From contig RQOL01000899.1 of assembly GCA_013076295.1 (NCBI GenBank), positions 1 to 64,000 on the forward strand: a DNA stretch of 64,000 nucleotides, given 5' to 3'. The notes beneath the pieces were generated by a model that worked only from the letters and a program-made list of their open reading frames with translations, did not search any database and was not told where the DNA came from. This DNA comes from Sanderia malayensis. Lineage: Eukaryota > Cnidaria > Scyphozoa > Semaeostomeae > Pelagiidae. Below are positions 1 to 12,500 of the stretch, piece after piece. Position numbers and translations under genes: made by a program. Positions within the stretch are counted from its first letter, which is position 1, and every line of letters begins with the position of its first letter.

Positions 1-88
1 CTGCTATTTAGCGATTGTCCAGAAGTCATTTTCTCTATATGAGAGATATCTTGCGAAGAAACAGAAAGTTTTCTAGAATTAATGTCCA

Positions 89-625
89 TCATTTCTTTAA
101 AGACTGGCTTGAAACATCGTAACACTCATTAAAAGAAACATCTCCACAATCAAATGCAGTGTCACTCGAAGAAGGTAGATTAGAGTTTGAAATTGGGTGA
201 AAACCAAAGAATCCACTGTCTGCTAGGCATTCAGCTAACTTCGATTTTAAAACTTCAAAAGCAGTCTTATCAACCAATCTATCGCTAACAATTTGGGGAT
301 CAAAATCAATTTGGCCATCATAAGTTTTTCCAAACTTTATCTTTTGAATAACACTTTCATCAATAGGTACTGGATTAAAAGAACAAAGAGAGCAAGCACT
401 TGGTACATTCCAAGAAGACCACTTTGACGTGCAAGAAACAGCTGATTCAAACTCTTGAAGACCACGTCTGTTAAAATCTTGAAGAGCAAAGAGAACCCCA
501 CCAACATGGATGCAGTTTCCAAAACCACCAAGACCAATACCAGCAGGACAAGAACAAGCAGCAAAGCAAACATCACCAGATTCATTCGACAACTTTACAA
601 GAACCTTGTATAAAATTTTCTTCAT
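89..625 (-). pseudogene. SWIM zinc-finger protein fragment (YqaJ-partner type)
   Basis: This 178-residue open frame carries a SWIM zinc finger near its start (CSCPAG followed by a C-x-H pair in GNCIHVGG) and then a linker of the kind that precedes YqaJ recombinase domains (SCTSKWSSWNVP). The same order is seen in the intact ISL2EU gene at 56596-58377, so I infer a remnant of a similar transposon accessory gene. The YqaJ nuclease domain and PHD finger are absent, because the frame closes at 89 after a divergent tail. SWIM domains bind DNA or protein. The start is the ATG at 625. Nothing around it indicates host function. Confidence 0.55.
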
Positions 626-1608
626 GGATGCCTTGATACGGACATTAAAAAAAGTAAAAGCGCCGTTTTTAGCAACGTTAATCTTTTTGATAAAGCCTTC
701 AAAGAAAAACTGAAATGCCTTCAGTTTCTTTTAGACCATATTTTAAGAAGGATATGCTTGAATTTAGAAGTTGCGAATGACCAAGTACTCGTAAAACTGC
801 AAAAAACTAAAGGCTGGTGTTCCACGCAGGTCTGATGTCCAAGGAAGATGCTTGCACTGAAGTGAAATCTTTTTCGTGACAAAGTAAAGAAGACTGGCTT
901 GAAATGCTATTAAGTGAAGAGTGGTAATTCTTTGCACGGCAAAAAACAGCATGTGTTCGAAGAGCAAGGTCGGCCTTTACACCTGATGTTTTCTCTCTGA
1001 GCTGCACAGGGATATGCTTCAATTCTTTCACTGTCAGCGCGCTAAGGTCTTTTCTTCAGGTAATAATGCTTTGAATTCATCCATTTAAATCGGTTATAGA
1101 AAGATCAAATTCGCATAACAATAAGATAAACAATTGATTGTTCGAACATTCTATAGGCCAATTACAATAAAAATCATAGGCTGGAGAGCAACTACATCTA
1201 TAACTTCGATTTCGTGCAGCGCTTCAAGGTGTGAAAACATCGTGAAAGGGGTCTATTGTGCCTAACTGGCCTAACCAAACATGGTTTTAAGTTTGTGAAT
1301 GTGATCCTTATCTCATTCCATCTAGCAGATATCAGCTGCATCTCCCGAACCAGCCAGAAGTCAAACACCAGCTACACAAAAAGATGGAATTACTGGCATG
1401 TCTTGTACGTAACAATGAGCATTATCAACATTGGTATGCACCTAAAAGCTGTGCAATATGGAAGAGCAAATAGAAGCCCAGTTTACACACATAATTATTT
1501 CACAAGCAGTGCAGAAATACCAACGCCATCTACTTAGTTTCCAAAAGGATTTTTTTCAAATCCTGATTATCTGATGATTTGTTTTCATACAAGACGTAAA
1601 TTTTAAAT
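626..1608. other. Stretch without a supported gene
   Basis: Only short overlapping open frames are present, on both strands, with no recognisable domain, repeat or splice structure. It may be decayed transposon sequence linking the SWIM fragment to the KDZ-like fragment. Confidence 0.5.
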
Positions 1609-2652
1609 CTAAAAAATACCAGTCTGGTTTTTCCAGTGGAACCTATCAACCAGAAATGAACAATCCTTGAAGAACATTGGGTCACGGTTCAAACAGTATT
1701 GGTGAAGGTGGCAGCAGTGCAGACAACAAGACACAGAGATTGGAGATGTAGAAAATAACACTTGAAAGTCGAAATGTACTTGTTCAAGTATATAGCTACA
1801 AGAAAAGAAAAAACCTGTCGAAAAGCGAGTCCTTAAGATCGTAAAAGGCACATTGACGGATTCCTGAGTCCCCATGACTTGAAAGCCGTAACAAATCTCT
1901 ACAACCCAGAAACAATCACCATTTGGACACAGTACACACAAGAATGTAGCATAATGGACAGAACATAAACATTCTTGTTTTCTGATTCTAATAAAAAAGA
2001 TGTTCTTAGTGAACAGCATTACCATGTTCACAATGAACAGTGAAAATTCCAGGAAGTAAATTCGAATGACCCGTATAAGCCCTAGAACATGAATTTGGTA
2101 AGTCTTTTTTTAACTTTATCCAGTTGGTACCTCCCTCTTCCACAGAGAATTGGCCATGTTGGAAAAAAACACAATTTTGTTTGTTCTTGAACTGATGGCA
2201 GTCCAAGGTTATGAGGTTCGCCAATAAAACACTCTTTGCTTTTCAAATACAGCTGATTTAAAAATTGAACAGAGTGGTGAAACTTGAGCAGAGTGGTGAA
2301 GCTAAGAAAGACAATTTGGGTCTTCTCTTATTACAAAGCCATCAGACAGTTGCTGGATAATAGACTCGATCACAATGGAACAAGGAACATAGGAGGAGAC
2401 AGGAGAATCAGACGACATGCATCGTACGAGGGATAAAATACCAAGCAGAATTTCAATTTTACCGCCATACAATGCTTGACACGCACTCAAAAACCTGTGA
2501 ACAATAGAGTATTGTCCAAGAAGACGCAGGTTCAACTTTGTTCTGTCAGCTGGAGATAAATCATGCAAAATGGCAGATTTCTTCGACAGCTTTCTTGTTT
2601 CTTCACACAGGAACTGGCAAATGATTTTAGAGAAAAAATTAATACCTATCAC
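1609..2652 (-). pseudogene. KDZ/HMGXB3-type transposase-like remnant
   Basis: Three minus-strand frames (2652-2302, 2224-2006, 2031-1609) read as consecutive parts of one protein. Recognisable pieces in order are a stretch ending DLSPADRTKLNLRLLGQYS, a segment with GIFTVHCEHG, then ICYGFQVMGTQES and CHLHQYCLNRDP..FLVDRFHWKN. The last two are, to my reading, hallmarks of the large cysteine-rich transposase-derived proteins that include vertebrate HMGXB3 and KDZ-type elements. The frames are out of register and the middle portion (around 1700-1850) has lost the expected similarity, so the copy is dead. A fragment of the same family seems to lie at 15583-16023 on the other strand. Family assignment is from memory and would need a profile search. 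Confidence 0.5.
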
Positions 2653-2777
2653 TATTGATTATAATAAATAAATAATAAATCATTCATCGTCAAATTAGGC
2701 TACAAGCCTGTACGACGTTTTCTTCTTGTGGTTGAACTTTTTGACTAATTTTGAATCTCCGACGACAAAATTGGCGA

Positions 2778-4832
2778 TTAGTTAAATTTAAAATGTTTCC
2801 AGTATTTGTCCAGTCTATTTTTAAAAGAGTACAGCGATGGAGCAGTGACGACCTCTTCCAGTAGAGAGTTCCACTTGGTCACAACACGAAGAATGAAGAA
2901 GTGATGCCGTAATTCTTTGTTGCAGGCTGAGACCTTCAGCTTAAATTCGTGACCTCTTCTTGTTTTGTCTTCGTCCAGTTTGAGAATCTGTTTAATGTGG
3001 TACTGTCCATGGGTCATTTTATAACATTCGATCATATCCCCCCTATCTCTTCTGTAGTATAGTGATTGTAGATCCATTGCTTTTAGACGATCTTCATATT
3101 CTAAGTTTTTGAGGTCTGGTATCATCTTCGTTGCTCGGTGCTGTATATTTTCTACGAGTTTTTCTGATTTTCTGTATCTGGGATAGGTTATGGCGTGACC
3201 GTATTCTAAGATGGGGTGTATAAGGGAGGTGTAAGTTTCTTCATTCTGTCCAAGTCGATGAACGTAAAAGCTCTTCTGATTAATCCTAAAATTTTGTTGG
3301 CCTTGTTAAACTGGATCTCAACGTGACGATCAAACTTAAGCTTGTTGTCTACATGTACTCCTATGTCTTTCTTTAATTCTGTCTTCTTTAACTCTACTGA
3401 TTTGTTGTCCACCTCCATGTAGTATGATTGCTGAGTTTTTTGTTTCCCATGTGCATAACCTTACATTTACTAGAATTGAAGGCGAGCTGCCATTTTCTTT
3501 CCCATTCATCTAATCTGGCGATGTCACCCTGCAATTCTTGACTTTTGATGCTCTTGGAGACGTCCGCATAAACTTTGGTATCATCAGCAAACAATTTGAC
3601 ATGTGTGTGAATTTCATCCAGTAGATCGTTTATGTAGCAGACGAATAGCACTGGACCTAAGACACTACCTTGAGGTACTCCTGACAGTACATCAGCCCAC
3701 CTTGACACTTCTCCATTCACTTTTACCCTCTGTCTACGACCGTTGAGGAAGCTTCTTATCCAGTCTAGAATTTGCTTTGTTAGACCATAACCCTGTAGTT
3801 TCTTCAAGAGACGTATGTGAGCAACTTTGTCAAAAGCTTTAGCATAATCCATGTATGTAGTATACTATAATATGCTAAATCCACATTACCGCCACTCTCT
3901 AGTATTTCTGTCCGTACATCAAGACATTCTAGTAATTGAGTTATGCACGAGCGCCTTCTTACAAAACCGTGTTGACAATCAGTGAGCAATTTATTGTTGT
4001 ACAGATAATCCATAATGTGGTCTCTGATGATGCTCGCTGTCGTTTTGCACAGTACATTTGTTAAGCTGACTGGTCTGTAGTTCCCCGGGATGGACTTCTT
4101 TCCTTTCTTGTATATTGGTGTAACTTCTGCATCTTTCCATCTTTGTGGTAGGACTCCTTCTTCTAGAGTTTTGTTCATCAATGCTGTAACTGGGGTTAAA
4201 ATGGACTCAGCACACTCTTGTAGCACTCTTGGACTTATCCCATCCATTCCTCCTGACTTATTCGGGTTGAGTTTCTTCAGTTTCTTTAATACCATTTCTC
4301 CTGTTACTTTAAGGCTTTTCATCTCTTCAGCTATTTCATGTTGAGGGAAATCTGGTATGGACGACGTATCTTCACGAGTAAAGACACTGCTGAAGAACTC
4401 ATTAAGTACATTTGCTTTTTGCTTTTCTCCTGAAGTTTTTCCTCCACCTTGAATGTCGAGATCGGGTATCGACGATTTTGTTTTGAATTTACTTCTTGCG
4501 TAGTTGTAAAAGGCTTTGGGGTTTATTTTGGACTCGTTTGCTATATTCTTTTCAAGGTCTCTCACAGCTGTTCTACACGCCCATTTAGCTTGATTTCTCA
4601 GCTTTGCATAAGCTTGGTAGTCTTCTCCCTCTTTACTTTTCATGTATCGTTTAAAGGCAGATGTTTTTTTCTTTAGTTTTGTGAAGACCTTACTGTTCAT
4701 CCATATTGGCTTTCTGTTCTGCTTTAAGTTAGTTTTAGATCTTGGGATGTTTCTTTTAACGGCCTCTAGTATTCTGGATTCTAAAAGGTTCCAGCTTTCT
4801 TCCATGTTCATATGCTTTAATTCTTCTTCCAA
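2778..4832 (-). pseudogene. LINE ORF2, reverse transcriptase and C-terminal portion
   Basis: This part copies element RNA at the target site. The 4832-3804 frame holds the N-terminal fingers (NKSGGMDGISPRVLQ, NYRPVSLTNVLCK, QHGFVRRRS). The 3852-3394 frame continues with DYAKAFDKV, SGVPQGSVLGP and the catalytic FADDTKVY. The 3418-3206 and 3125-2778 frames give the thumb and C-terminal tail (HFFILRVVTKWNSL). Frameshifts near 3850 and 3400 and between 3206 and 3125 break the gene. I infer a CR1/L2-like clade; a tree would be needed to place it. Confidence 0.8.
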
Positions 4833-5778
4833 CAGGGGCGCAAATGCAATTTTTTTCAGGGGGTGTCTGCTTAAAGCCAGCTTTCAGGGGGGTGTCGTTT
4901 TCCACGATGGACCGATTTTTCTAACATAAAACTTTTAGGTGACATAGTTCTTCCTACGAGTACAAGGCGGGCATATTGAGTGCAAATGGTTTTAACTAAA
5001 TAGGCTACTCAACTCTTTTACATAATTTGATAAACTGCGAGCATAATTTGATAACATACTTTGAAAATAACAGATTTAGGATGACGTAGCAGCTAGGAAA
5101 TACACTATAACGACAGAAAACACAAATACACATCATTAAAGCATTCAAATCTGTTAGGTTTGAGAAAACCTTAGGTGCTCGCATAGATTGATATCTAATA
5201 ATTAAAGTCTGATGATACGTCCACATTTTGGCAGCTTTGACCAATTTGCAACAACATCTTCAAGATCAATTTCATCTGTCAAATCTTTCTCGCAGGCTAA
5301 AGTCATACGACTCTGCAGTCTTTCCTGACCCATAGTACTACGAATTAGGGTCTTTATAAGTTTGAGCTTTGAAAAGCTTCTCTCGCTTGAAGCTGAGGTC
5401 ACTGGAGCTGTGAGCGTAAGCTTGAAACATCTCAATGTTAATGGGAAAACATTTTTGTACTTCAAGCAATAATTGAAGGCATCAGAAATTGAAGCAATTT
5501 CTGGTATCGATGTTGAGCAATGGTTGCAGACCGCATACTCAACTCTCTCGGACCGCATATTTTGGTAGGTAAATTTCAAGGAAAAAAGAGCACTGGTGGC
5601 CTTCTTTCACACAGCCATCGTGACAACGATACACTGTAGCAAAAAAGTTTAGTATTTTGGGGTCCATTTCAGGACCAGGGACCGACTTTATTATTATGAA
5701 ACAGCAGCTGGGACCGGTTCAGAAATTATTGGGGGAGGGGGTGAGACACCCCCAACACCCCCCTCATTTGCGCCCCTG
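4833..5778 (-). mobile_element. hAT transposon, short internally deleted copy inserted in the LINE
   Basis: The ends are perfect 14-bp inverted repeats: CAGGGGCGCAAATG at 4833-4846 and its complement at 5765-5778. The flanks TCTTCCAA (left) and CTTCCCAA (right) look like an 8-bp target duplication that has since diverged, the size expected for hAT. The 946-bp body keeps only the 3' part of the transposase. It splits the LINE ORF2 between endonuclease and reverse transcriptase, so it is younger than the LINE. Confidence 0.85.
5202..5579 (-). pseudogene. hAT transposase C-terminal dimerisation domain (ZMYM1-like type)
   Basis: This 125-residue frame is the C-terminal end of a hAT transposase. 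The signature SASSERSFSKLKLIKT followed by STMGQERL is the hAT dimerisation motif, of the type found in zinc finger MYM-type 1-like hAT proteins. The N-terminal zinc finger and most of the RNase H-like catalytic core are missing because only about 0.9 kb of the element remains, so it cannot catalyse transposition itself and could at best move in trans. The element's terminal repeats lie about 370 bp downstream and 190 bp upstream of it. Confidence 0.8.
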
Positions 5779-5786
5779 CTTCCCAA

Positions 5787-6481
5787 CTGTGAGATGCCAG
5801 TTCTTCATTCATTTGTTTGTAATTACCCTTGTGATACAACAGCTTGCTTGCTATCTCTTCCTTATTTTCGCTGTAGCACAGGAAATTGAACTTCAGTACT
5901 AGATGATCACTTTTCCCGAAGGGTGCATCATATTGTATGTCTTCTATCATTCCATCTTCATTAGTTAGGACCAGGTCTAGGATATGTTCAGCTTCATTTC
6001 TTCTGGAATGTGTTGGTGATTTGACATGTTGACAAAGATAACAATCTCTGATGCATTCTAAAAACTTGAAAGCTAGGTGATTGGGGTGGTTTGAGATACT
6101 TCTTCTATCCGGCCTATTTCGGGATGTTGAAATCACCACACACGAGTAGGTGAGGGTAAGCAGTTTTCTCGCAAATTTCTTTGATGTTGTTCATCATCTT
6201 CTCATAATTTGTTTCGTCACTGTTTGGACTTCGGTATATGCATCCTATTAACAATTTATCTCCATCTTTTAGTTTTATCTCACACCAGCATGCCTTTTTC
6301 TGGTGTAAATTAATACTCCTCTCTTCAGTTTATTGATGTTTGAGAACATGTCATATCCTTCTATTTGTAACTCTACTTTTTGGATTGGTGTGCTAGTGTT
6401 TTGGGGTGCAAACTCTGTTACACATATTATATCAGGACAGTCGGAAACAATAACGGCTTGTAGTTCTGTTCCTTTGTTCAT
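5787..6481 (-). pseudogene. LINE ORF2, endonuclease portion
   Basis: Two frames (6481-6275 and 6139-5779) give parts of an APE-type endonuclease that nicks the target for reverse transcription. The N-terminal frame contains DIICVTEFAP, matching the conserved 'TE' of the active site. The C-terminal frame contains LDLVLTNEDGMI and FGKSDHLVLKF, the S-D-H motif. About 130 bases between them are out of frame. The reading is cut at 5779 by the hAT insertion and resumes at 4832 in the reverse-transcriptase part. Confidence 0.65.
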
Positions 6482-6533
6482 CAGTGAATCAACATTTGTG
6501 TAGAAACAACGTAACTTATTTACATTATTTACA

Positions 6534-7474
6534 TCATCTTTCTTCTTGTTCTTCTCTTCTATTCCTCTCTTTCCAATCTCTTCTGGGGGCCTCCTTGATG
6601 ACTTCTCCCTTGAAGATTATCCATCTCATTTCTTCTTGTTTCGTGTCGGAGTCTTCCTGTTTTTCTTTTCTTTCCATCCCCAGCTTCTTCCACGCCTCCC
6701 TCTCTAAAGGGGCCATATCCCTAGATATATAGACGCTGCTGAATTTCTTACTTTTTCTGAGGTTCTTAGCAACTTTCAAGATACTTCTATGTTCAGCCAT
6801 GTGAGACACTGTCACCTTCAACGGTCTTGTTTTGTTTTGGCTCTTGGCTCCAAGTCTAGTAAAATTGCTGAAGTTTGCAGAAGTATTTAGCTCCTCCTGA
6901 ATTTTGGATAACTTCACTTTGTCATCTTCAGCCGAATCATCTTTGGTGATAGCATTACTTTCCTCTACATTAAATAATACCAGGTTTAGTTTCTTTGATT
7001 CGCGAAGTTCCATTTCTTTGAGATTTTTCTCTGCACTTGCTACTATACTCGTTTCTTGTACCTCTTTTTTAACTCCTTTTATCTCCTTTCTGATGGTTTC
7101 TAATTCTTGATCAATTTCAGTCTGCCTATCTTTCTTGTTGTTCTCCTTTTTCACTTCCTTGATTTCTTCCCTGATGGTTTCCAGTTCCTGGTGTATCTCT
7201 TTCTTTAGCTCATCTCTTTTGTTTGCTGTGTATTTAAGCAATTCATCTAACTCTGATATGTACTGCATACACTTGGTTTTTATTAATTCTGCTGTTTTGA
7301 CTGCCGAAATAGCCTCTTCATTGCATTCCTCACAGTACCAGTGCATTTTGGAATTGCGTTGTATCGCATTGTATCGTTGTATGGAGCGTTGTATTCCATA
7401 TCCATAGACTCTTGAGTGAAGATTTCGTTGCAGGACTTGCAGGTCAGACTATCTTCTTCATCTTTGTTCACCAT
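6534..7474 (-). pseudogene. LINE ORF1 (PHD-like finger, coiled coil, nucleic-acid-binding C-terminus)
   Basis: ORF1 proteins of CR1-like LINEs bind element RNA. The reading begins at ATG 7474 (MVNKDEEDSLTCKSCNEIF), giving the first C-x2-C of a PHD-like finger; the second half (HWYCEEC) lies in another frame at 7346, so a shift separates them near 7350-7390, where a short ATACAACG repeat occurs. Then comes a long Glu/Lys-rich coiled coil (roughly residues 20-130 of the 270-residue frame) with two similar ELETIR-x-EIK heptad blocks, followed by a basic C-terminal part (KTRPLKVTVSHMAEH) like the C-terminal domain of other ORF1 proteins. The frame ends at 6534. Confidence 0.65.
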
Positions 7475-7640
7475 TTTCTTCCTTCCATCGGCTCCGCCAT
7501 CTTGTTTTTTTTACTTTTGGTAGAGACACTACTCGGTTTCTTTCTCGGGTTATTGCTACTTTGTTTTGACGCCATTGGTGTTTAGACTTCAAAATTAAGT
7601 TAAAGTCTTGAAATAACGCGATATTTGGCACAGCAGACAA

Positions 7641-9302
7641 CTGCTCTTTGATTTCTTTGACTATTGAAACTAATTATTTAGGCCCACCGTTAAGTCTCTT
7701 GATTTAGGCCCACTCCCTTCGAAGGCGATATAATAATCTTTTTTCCTATAATAATCCACGAGATGGATTTTGCCAAGTAATATAGCTGGTGTTATCCTCT
7801 CCTTCACAGTTCTGCTTTGGTTTATTTTCCGATTTTCCTTGCCAGATTCAGTTAAAGTGGAATTTTCTGTGTAGTTGACTACGTTCATTACAGTATTATG
7901 CTATCACAATCCCAGGAAGCTGTTGCAACATTGGCTAAGAAGTGCATATGCTTGCATAAATAATTTTCTTATATACTTAGACTGCACATAAATGCGATTT
8001 CTAAACCTCTTTTATTGGTAACAATTGACATAAAAAAATTCACTAGAATGGGGTAATTTTGCTGGCCGAGATCAATTGTGGTTCCCATTTTGCTTTCAAT
8101 AGAATTCACAGTATGGTGTCTTCTGACCTTCATATCGCAAGACCAAAGAAAACAGACTACATTTTCAGTCTACAAAGAAATAGTTAAAGCAATTTCAATT
8201 TACATTTCATTATCAATTAAAATAATTGAAGATCAATTTCAATTCATAGAAAATGTTATCTGGCAAATTAGATATATCTGCAATGTTGAAGAAAACAGAC
8301 CTTGTTTAACAAGTGCAAAGACATATAATGTACAAACATTATAAAGCATTAATTCTGATTCCTATGGTAATAATAGTGACTTTCTTAGCTGACTAGATTT
8401 TCAAATCTTGTACCTAGCTTGATAAATTCACAAACTATAATATATAGAAGGAAAGGCTCATGGCATGTGGTTAAAATTGAGGCTACGTAGCACAAATTAC
8501 AAGATGTGAAAATATCACTCTCTGTGAGCTGGATGGCTTTGTAAAATGCCTCAGGCATCTCAAATCGACTGGGAAAGTATCACTGTGGATGTAAACACCC
8601 TCTGGCGGCACCAAAAAAGGGGTTGACTTGGTTTTGATATTTCAACAGTGAATCTGATTTGGTCACCACCAAGTCAGACCTCTCTATTAGCCACACTAAC
8701 CAGCAGTAAAATGGAATGCCCATGAGGACTGAAAAAGATCTAGGTGACTAAATAAAGAGGCATGGAAAATCTTTAACACCTGAATGTTATAGTAAGAAGC
8801 AAATGGGCAGTTCTAGTGCAAGGACATTCTGAGTTTTGTTGCAAATTTAATGAAACATTTATGTGACCACTTTTAGCCCCCTCTAATCTTTAATAGCTAA
8901 AAATCTGTTCCTGCCCATTTTTAAAAGCCAATTGTGGGTGTTTAAATTTGTCTAACAAAAAAGGCAGTGTTTTGGGGTAATATTTTCAAAAGTTTTTGGG
9001 ACAGGGAAATAACCCTACAAGTGCAATGCTATTATTCATTTTCTTTTACAACAGATTAGCTGTAAGCTATTATGGTTTTTGCTATTTTCATTCTTAAAAT
9101 CTTCGAAGAGAAACTTACACCCTGCTGAGGGGCTGTGATCCTCTTAAGAGAATTATCCAGAGGGGCAACGATGGAGTTACTGTTGGTAGATGAATCCGAA
9201 CAGCTCAATAACTTCATGTTTTCATACAGATCCTCATTTGCTATCATAGCATCATCTGCACCACATGACTGAATTCTATTAGTCGAGCTGAAACTAGCCT
9301 GT
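7641..9302. other. Stretch without a supported gene
   Basis: AT-rich sequence with short open frames only; the longest (8078-8344, +) is low-complexity and resembles nothing I know. The first 250 bases may still be LINE 5' leader. I see no repeats or splice-bounded exons. Confidence 0.5.
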
Positions 9303-9407
9303 GTCACAGACGGAAATTTCAAAAGGGGAAAATTACCGTCTATGCACAATTGAACGGTTTGGTGTTCTGTTACCAGAAAATCTGGTAATGAATTTGATTG
9401 GCTGATC
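9303..9407 (+). repeat. Left terminal inverted repeat of the DUF6589-RecQ element
   Basis: This 105-bp end contains two hairpins. An outer one pairs CACAGACGGAAATTTC with a near-complement ending CCGTCTATG around an AAAAGGGG loop. An inner one is the short palindrome ACCAGAAAATCTGGT. It ends in GATTGGCTGATC. Confidence 0.85.
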
Positions 9408-9551
9408 CAGCAGCGCTTAATGTGATTGGTTGATTTATTACTTTCATGCAAAGGAGGCCACTATCTGCAGGTCTACCTGTGACTGACCTCCATTGTTGTT
9501 GTTGTAAATAATCTCTTGGCCTATTTTATCATTTCACAAGTCACAACAAAA

Positions 9552-12500
9552 ATGTTGAGCTGTCTATTGTGTAAAAGTGAGAACATTATTCCAACTCATC
9601 TGTATAAGGTAGATGGTAAAGGTAAATTTAATGTACGTGCCTGTCTAAAAGTTATCGAGTTTAGGAGTAATTCGACTTCACCATACATATGCAGATCTTG
9701 CTTGGAAAAACTAAAGAAATTGGATGGCCTTCGAAAAAAGTTAAACGAGATTGTTTCAGAAATACATAGATTTGGAGAGTGTGACGAGGAAGATACTACT
9801 GGCGCTGGTAGATCATTTCATCCAGGTCCATTGACATCAACATCAACACCAAACAAGCCAAAACAGGCAAAAAGGCAATTGCTGTTGCAAATGGATGGTG
9901 CTGCTTTTGTCTCACCCGCATTTGATCTCAACAAGGAGAGTGATGCAGATAAAGAAGATCTTGCACCTAGTGTTGTAAGAATCAAAGTTGTCTGGCCTGC
10001 AAAGACCTATGAACGAGATCTCCCTGCTGCCCTTCATTCCTTGGGGAAAATGTTGATACGTGGAACGTACAAACAGATTGCAAGGGCTGCTTGGCGGAAT
10101 GAAAATGTACGAAAAGAGCTCAAGGTATGTGCTCTGAAAGAGATCAATCAAGAATGTGTCAACTTGTGTGGGAAGAAGACCAAAAGCTGCCTTAGATCAC
10201 CAAACAAACAGGATCTTTTAGAGTTTTATTTGATAAGCTTCCTGGGGAACTTGAGAAGATGGCACCATTTTTCATTCAATTCTAAGGATCGCCAGTTGCA
10301 ATAAACGAATTGTGGAGAAGAGTGCTTTGTGGGTGCCTCCACTTGGAATGGCAGCTGCTATTTTATTAAGAAGCAGATCCCAACAAATGAATGCCGTGCA
10401 GCTACTTCTGAGCAATTAAAATACTATAAGTGGCAGATACTTTGCCAAATTTGAGAGGCAAAGTTATTGTTTCAACAAAAAGGCAATTATTTATTGATTG
10501 TCTTTTATTTCAGCCCACTATGGCAAGATTTAGAAAGCTTCGGCTAGTTGTGTCTCCAACTCAATTGTGCAGAAAGCTAGATGAATTTGGTGAGGGGTAT
10601 GATGGTTGTGTACGGAAGATGGTTGATGATGAATCGAGGTGGCTAGAAGTGAATGTCCAGGGTAAACAGAGCAGTTGCACAGTCTCAGGTCAAAAGATCA
10701 CAATTGATAATGTAGACTACCGGCAGGAAGTGCACCATATGACACAGGATCACCAGACTGTGGACAACCATTACTTGTCGGTTTGTGCCACTAAAAATTG
10801 GATTTCAGGAAATCATCTGAGTCCAGTGGCAAAGGAAGATGCATTAAAAAACCCTGAGTTTGGTAAATGCATTCCAAACAGCATGGACCAAGCAATTCAG
10901 CGTCTGAATTACATCGTGTTGGTTGAGAAGATGTTAGCTAAACATGTTCCATGTCTGAAGCAATTTCAAGATGTCATTACTAAGCATATTCCTCATCTTT
11001 ATAGTGATGTTGCATCAAGTGAAACAGAGACAGTAAGTAGCTGAAATATTTTCAATATTTTTGTATGATTTAATGTTAAACACAGTCAATCTCACAACTT
11101 GTGTTATTTTTGTATGATTGCAGACTTTCCTTGGTCTCCTGTATCATAACGAGAATGATGCTGATGGAATAGTCAACATACCGAAAGATTTGCATCAATA
11201 TGTACCCACAGCCAGATTAGAAGATGAACAGATATTTGGAGACTTAGCCATTGTTGGAGACCAGTTAACAGTAGAGCGTGGTGTAAATGCACACAACACT
11301 TTGGTTAATGGTTTTGAGAGAAAAGAGCGCTTGGAAGGACTACATTTTGAATTTGCAGACTGGCATGGTATAAATAAAGGTCTTGAGGTAAGTTAGCAAC
11401 CAATTTTAAAGTATTTCTTCATCAATGCTACACTTTTTAACATTTGGCTAAAATTTGATATATACCATGGATAAATTATTTGGGCATTATGCATTGTCAA
11501 TTTTACATTTCCTATTGTACTGATACCTTTAATTTTTGCTCCCAGGTTGCATTCTCTAGACTCTACAGTGGAGTTTCTGTTGCTGACAAGTGTACATTGT
11601 ACAGTGACAGAAATCTTATCAACAAAACAAATGTTAAGGCTGATGTCATTGGAAATGTGAATGCTTGCCGGCGATTTTTTACATTAGAGGTCGAGGCACA
11701 TATTGTTGCTGCAGCAATGGAAGAATTGGAACTAAATGAAATTGATGAAACACCAAGTGCTATTGCCAACATCGAAAACTGGTCAAAACAACGCAAGAAA
11801 GAGTGGATTCACCAGTTGGCAACTGAAATTTTTGATAAGTATGTTCTTGACAAACAGAAACATGATCTTTTCATAAAGGCTTGTCTTGAAATGCAAGAAG
11901 TGGCAAGAGTTAATGGGCAGCAGCTTACACGTGATGGGAAGTATCCTTGTTGCTCTGTTGGCTGTAATGTAAGTTTCACTGCTGATGGTGTGAGAAGGAA
12001 GAAACACAAGCAGAGTCACAATCCGCCTGTTGTTGTTCCAAAGACAGAGACTGAGATGTTTTTGAAGAGAATGCACATGATGATATGTACAATTACCAGA
12101 AGGCCCTCATTGAGTATGGGATGTTGATTGAAAACATAAGAGATGCAGTTTCTGCAGGTGATGGATTAAGAATTATCCGTTGTTGGAAGTTCTTTCTTGT
12201 GTACTTCAAGAACGATGCAGGTAGCCAGAAATATTCACTTGAGATCCTGTTTTTGATGTTTCAAATCCATGCATTGTTGTCACCAAGATCTGCACATCAA
12301 CTCATTTGGAATAGATTCCACAAGTCAAAGAATTCCGCAGATGGAAACATTTCATTGGATCTCAACTTGGAATTTCACAATCGAGTAGTCAAGGAGATAA
12401 TGAAGAAACTTGGACCAAATTGCAGCCGTAAATCCATGAATAGAATTTGCCATGCAATGCATGTTTCAAAGGCTCTGATGGAAAAATTTGATCATAACAC

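Larger units (their letters stand above)
2655..7640 (-). mobile_element. CR1-like non-LTR retrotransposon (LINE), nearly full length, decayed
   Basis: Read on the minus strand this element has an ORF1 with a PHD-like zinc finger and coiled coil (7474-6534), an apurinic-type endonuclease (about 6481-5787), a reverse transcriptase (4832-3394) and a C-terminal region (3418-2778). Its 3' end lies in an AT-rich simple tail (TTTATTATTTATT type) near 2655-2675. The order and the PHD-type ORF1 are typical of CR1-like LINEs. It is interrupted by a hAT element at 4833-5778 and has several frameshifts, so it is not active. Confidence 0.8.

Noticed and set aside
1256..1537. Plus-strand open frame of 93 codons
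   Set aside because: No domain, no splice context and no similarity that I can recognise; length is compatible with chance.
10123..10130. GTATGT as a splice donor in the DUF6589 gene
   Set aside because: Coding similarity continues in the same frame straight through it, so no intron is needed.
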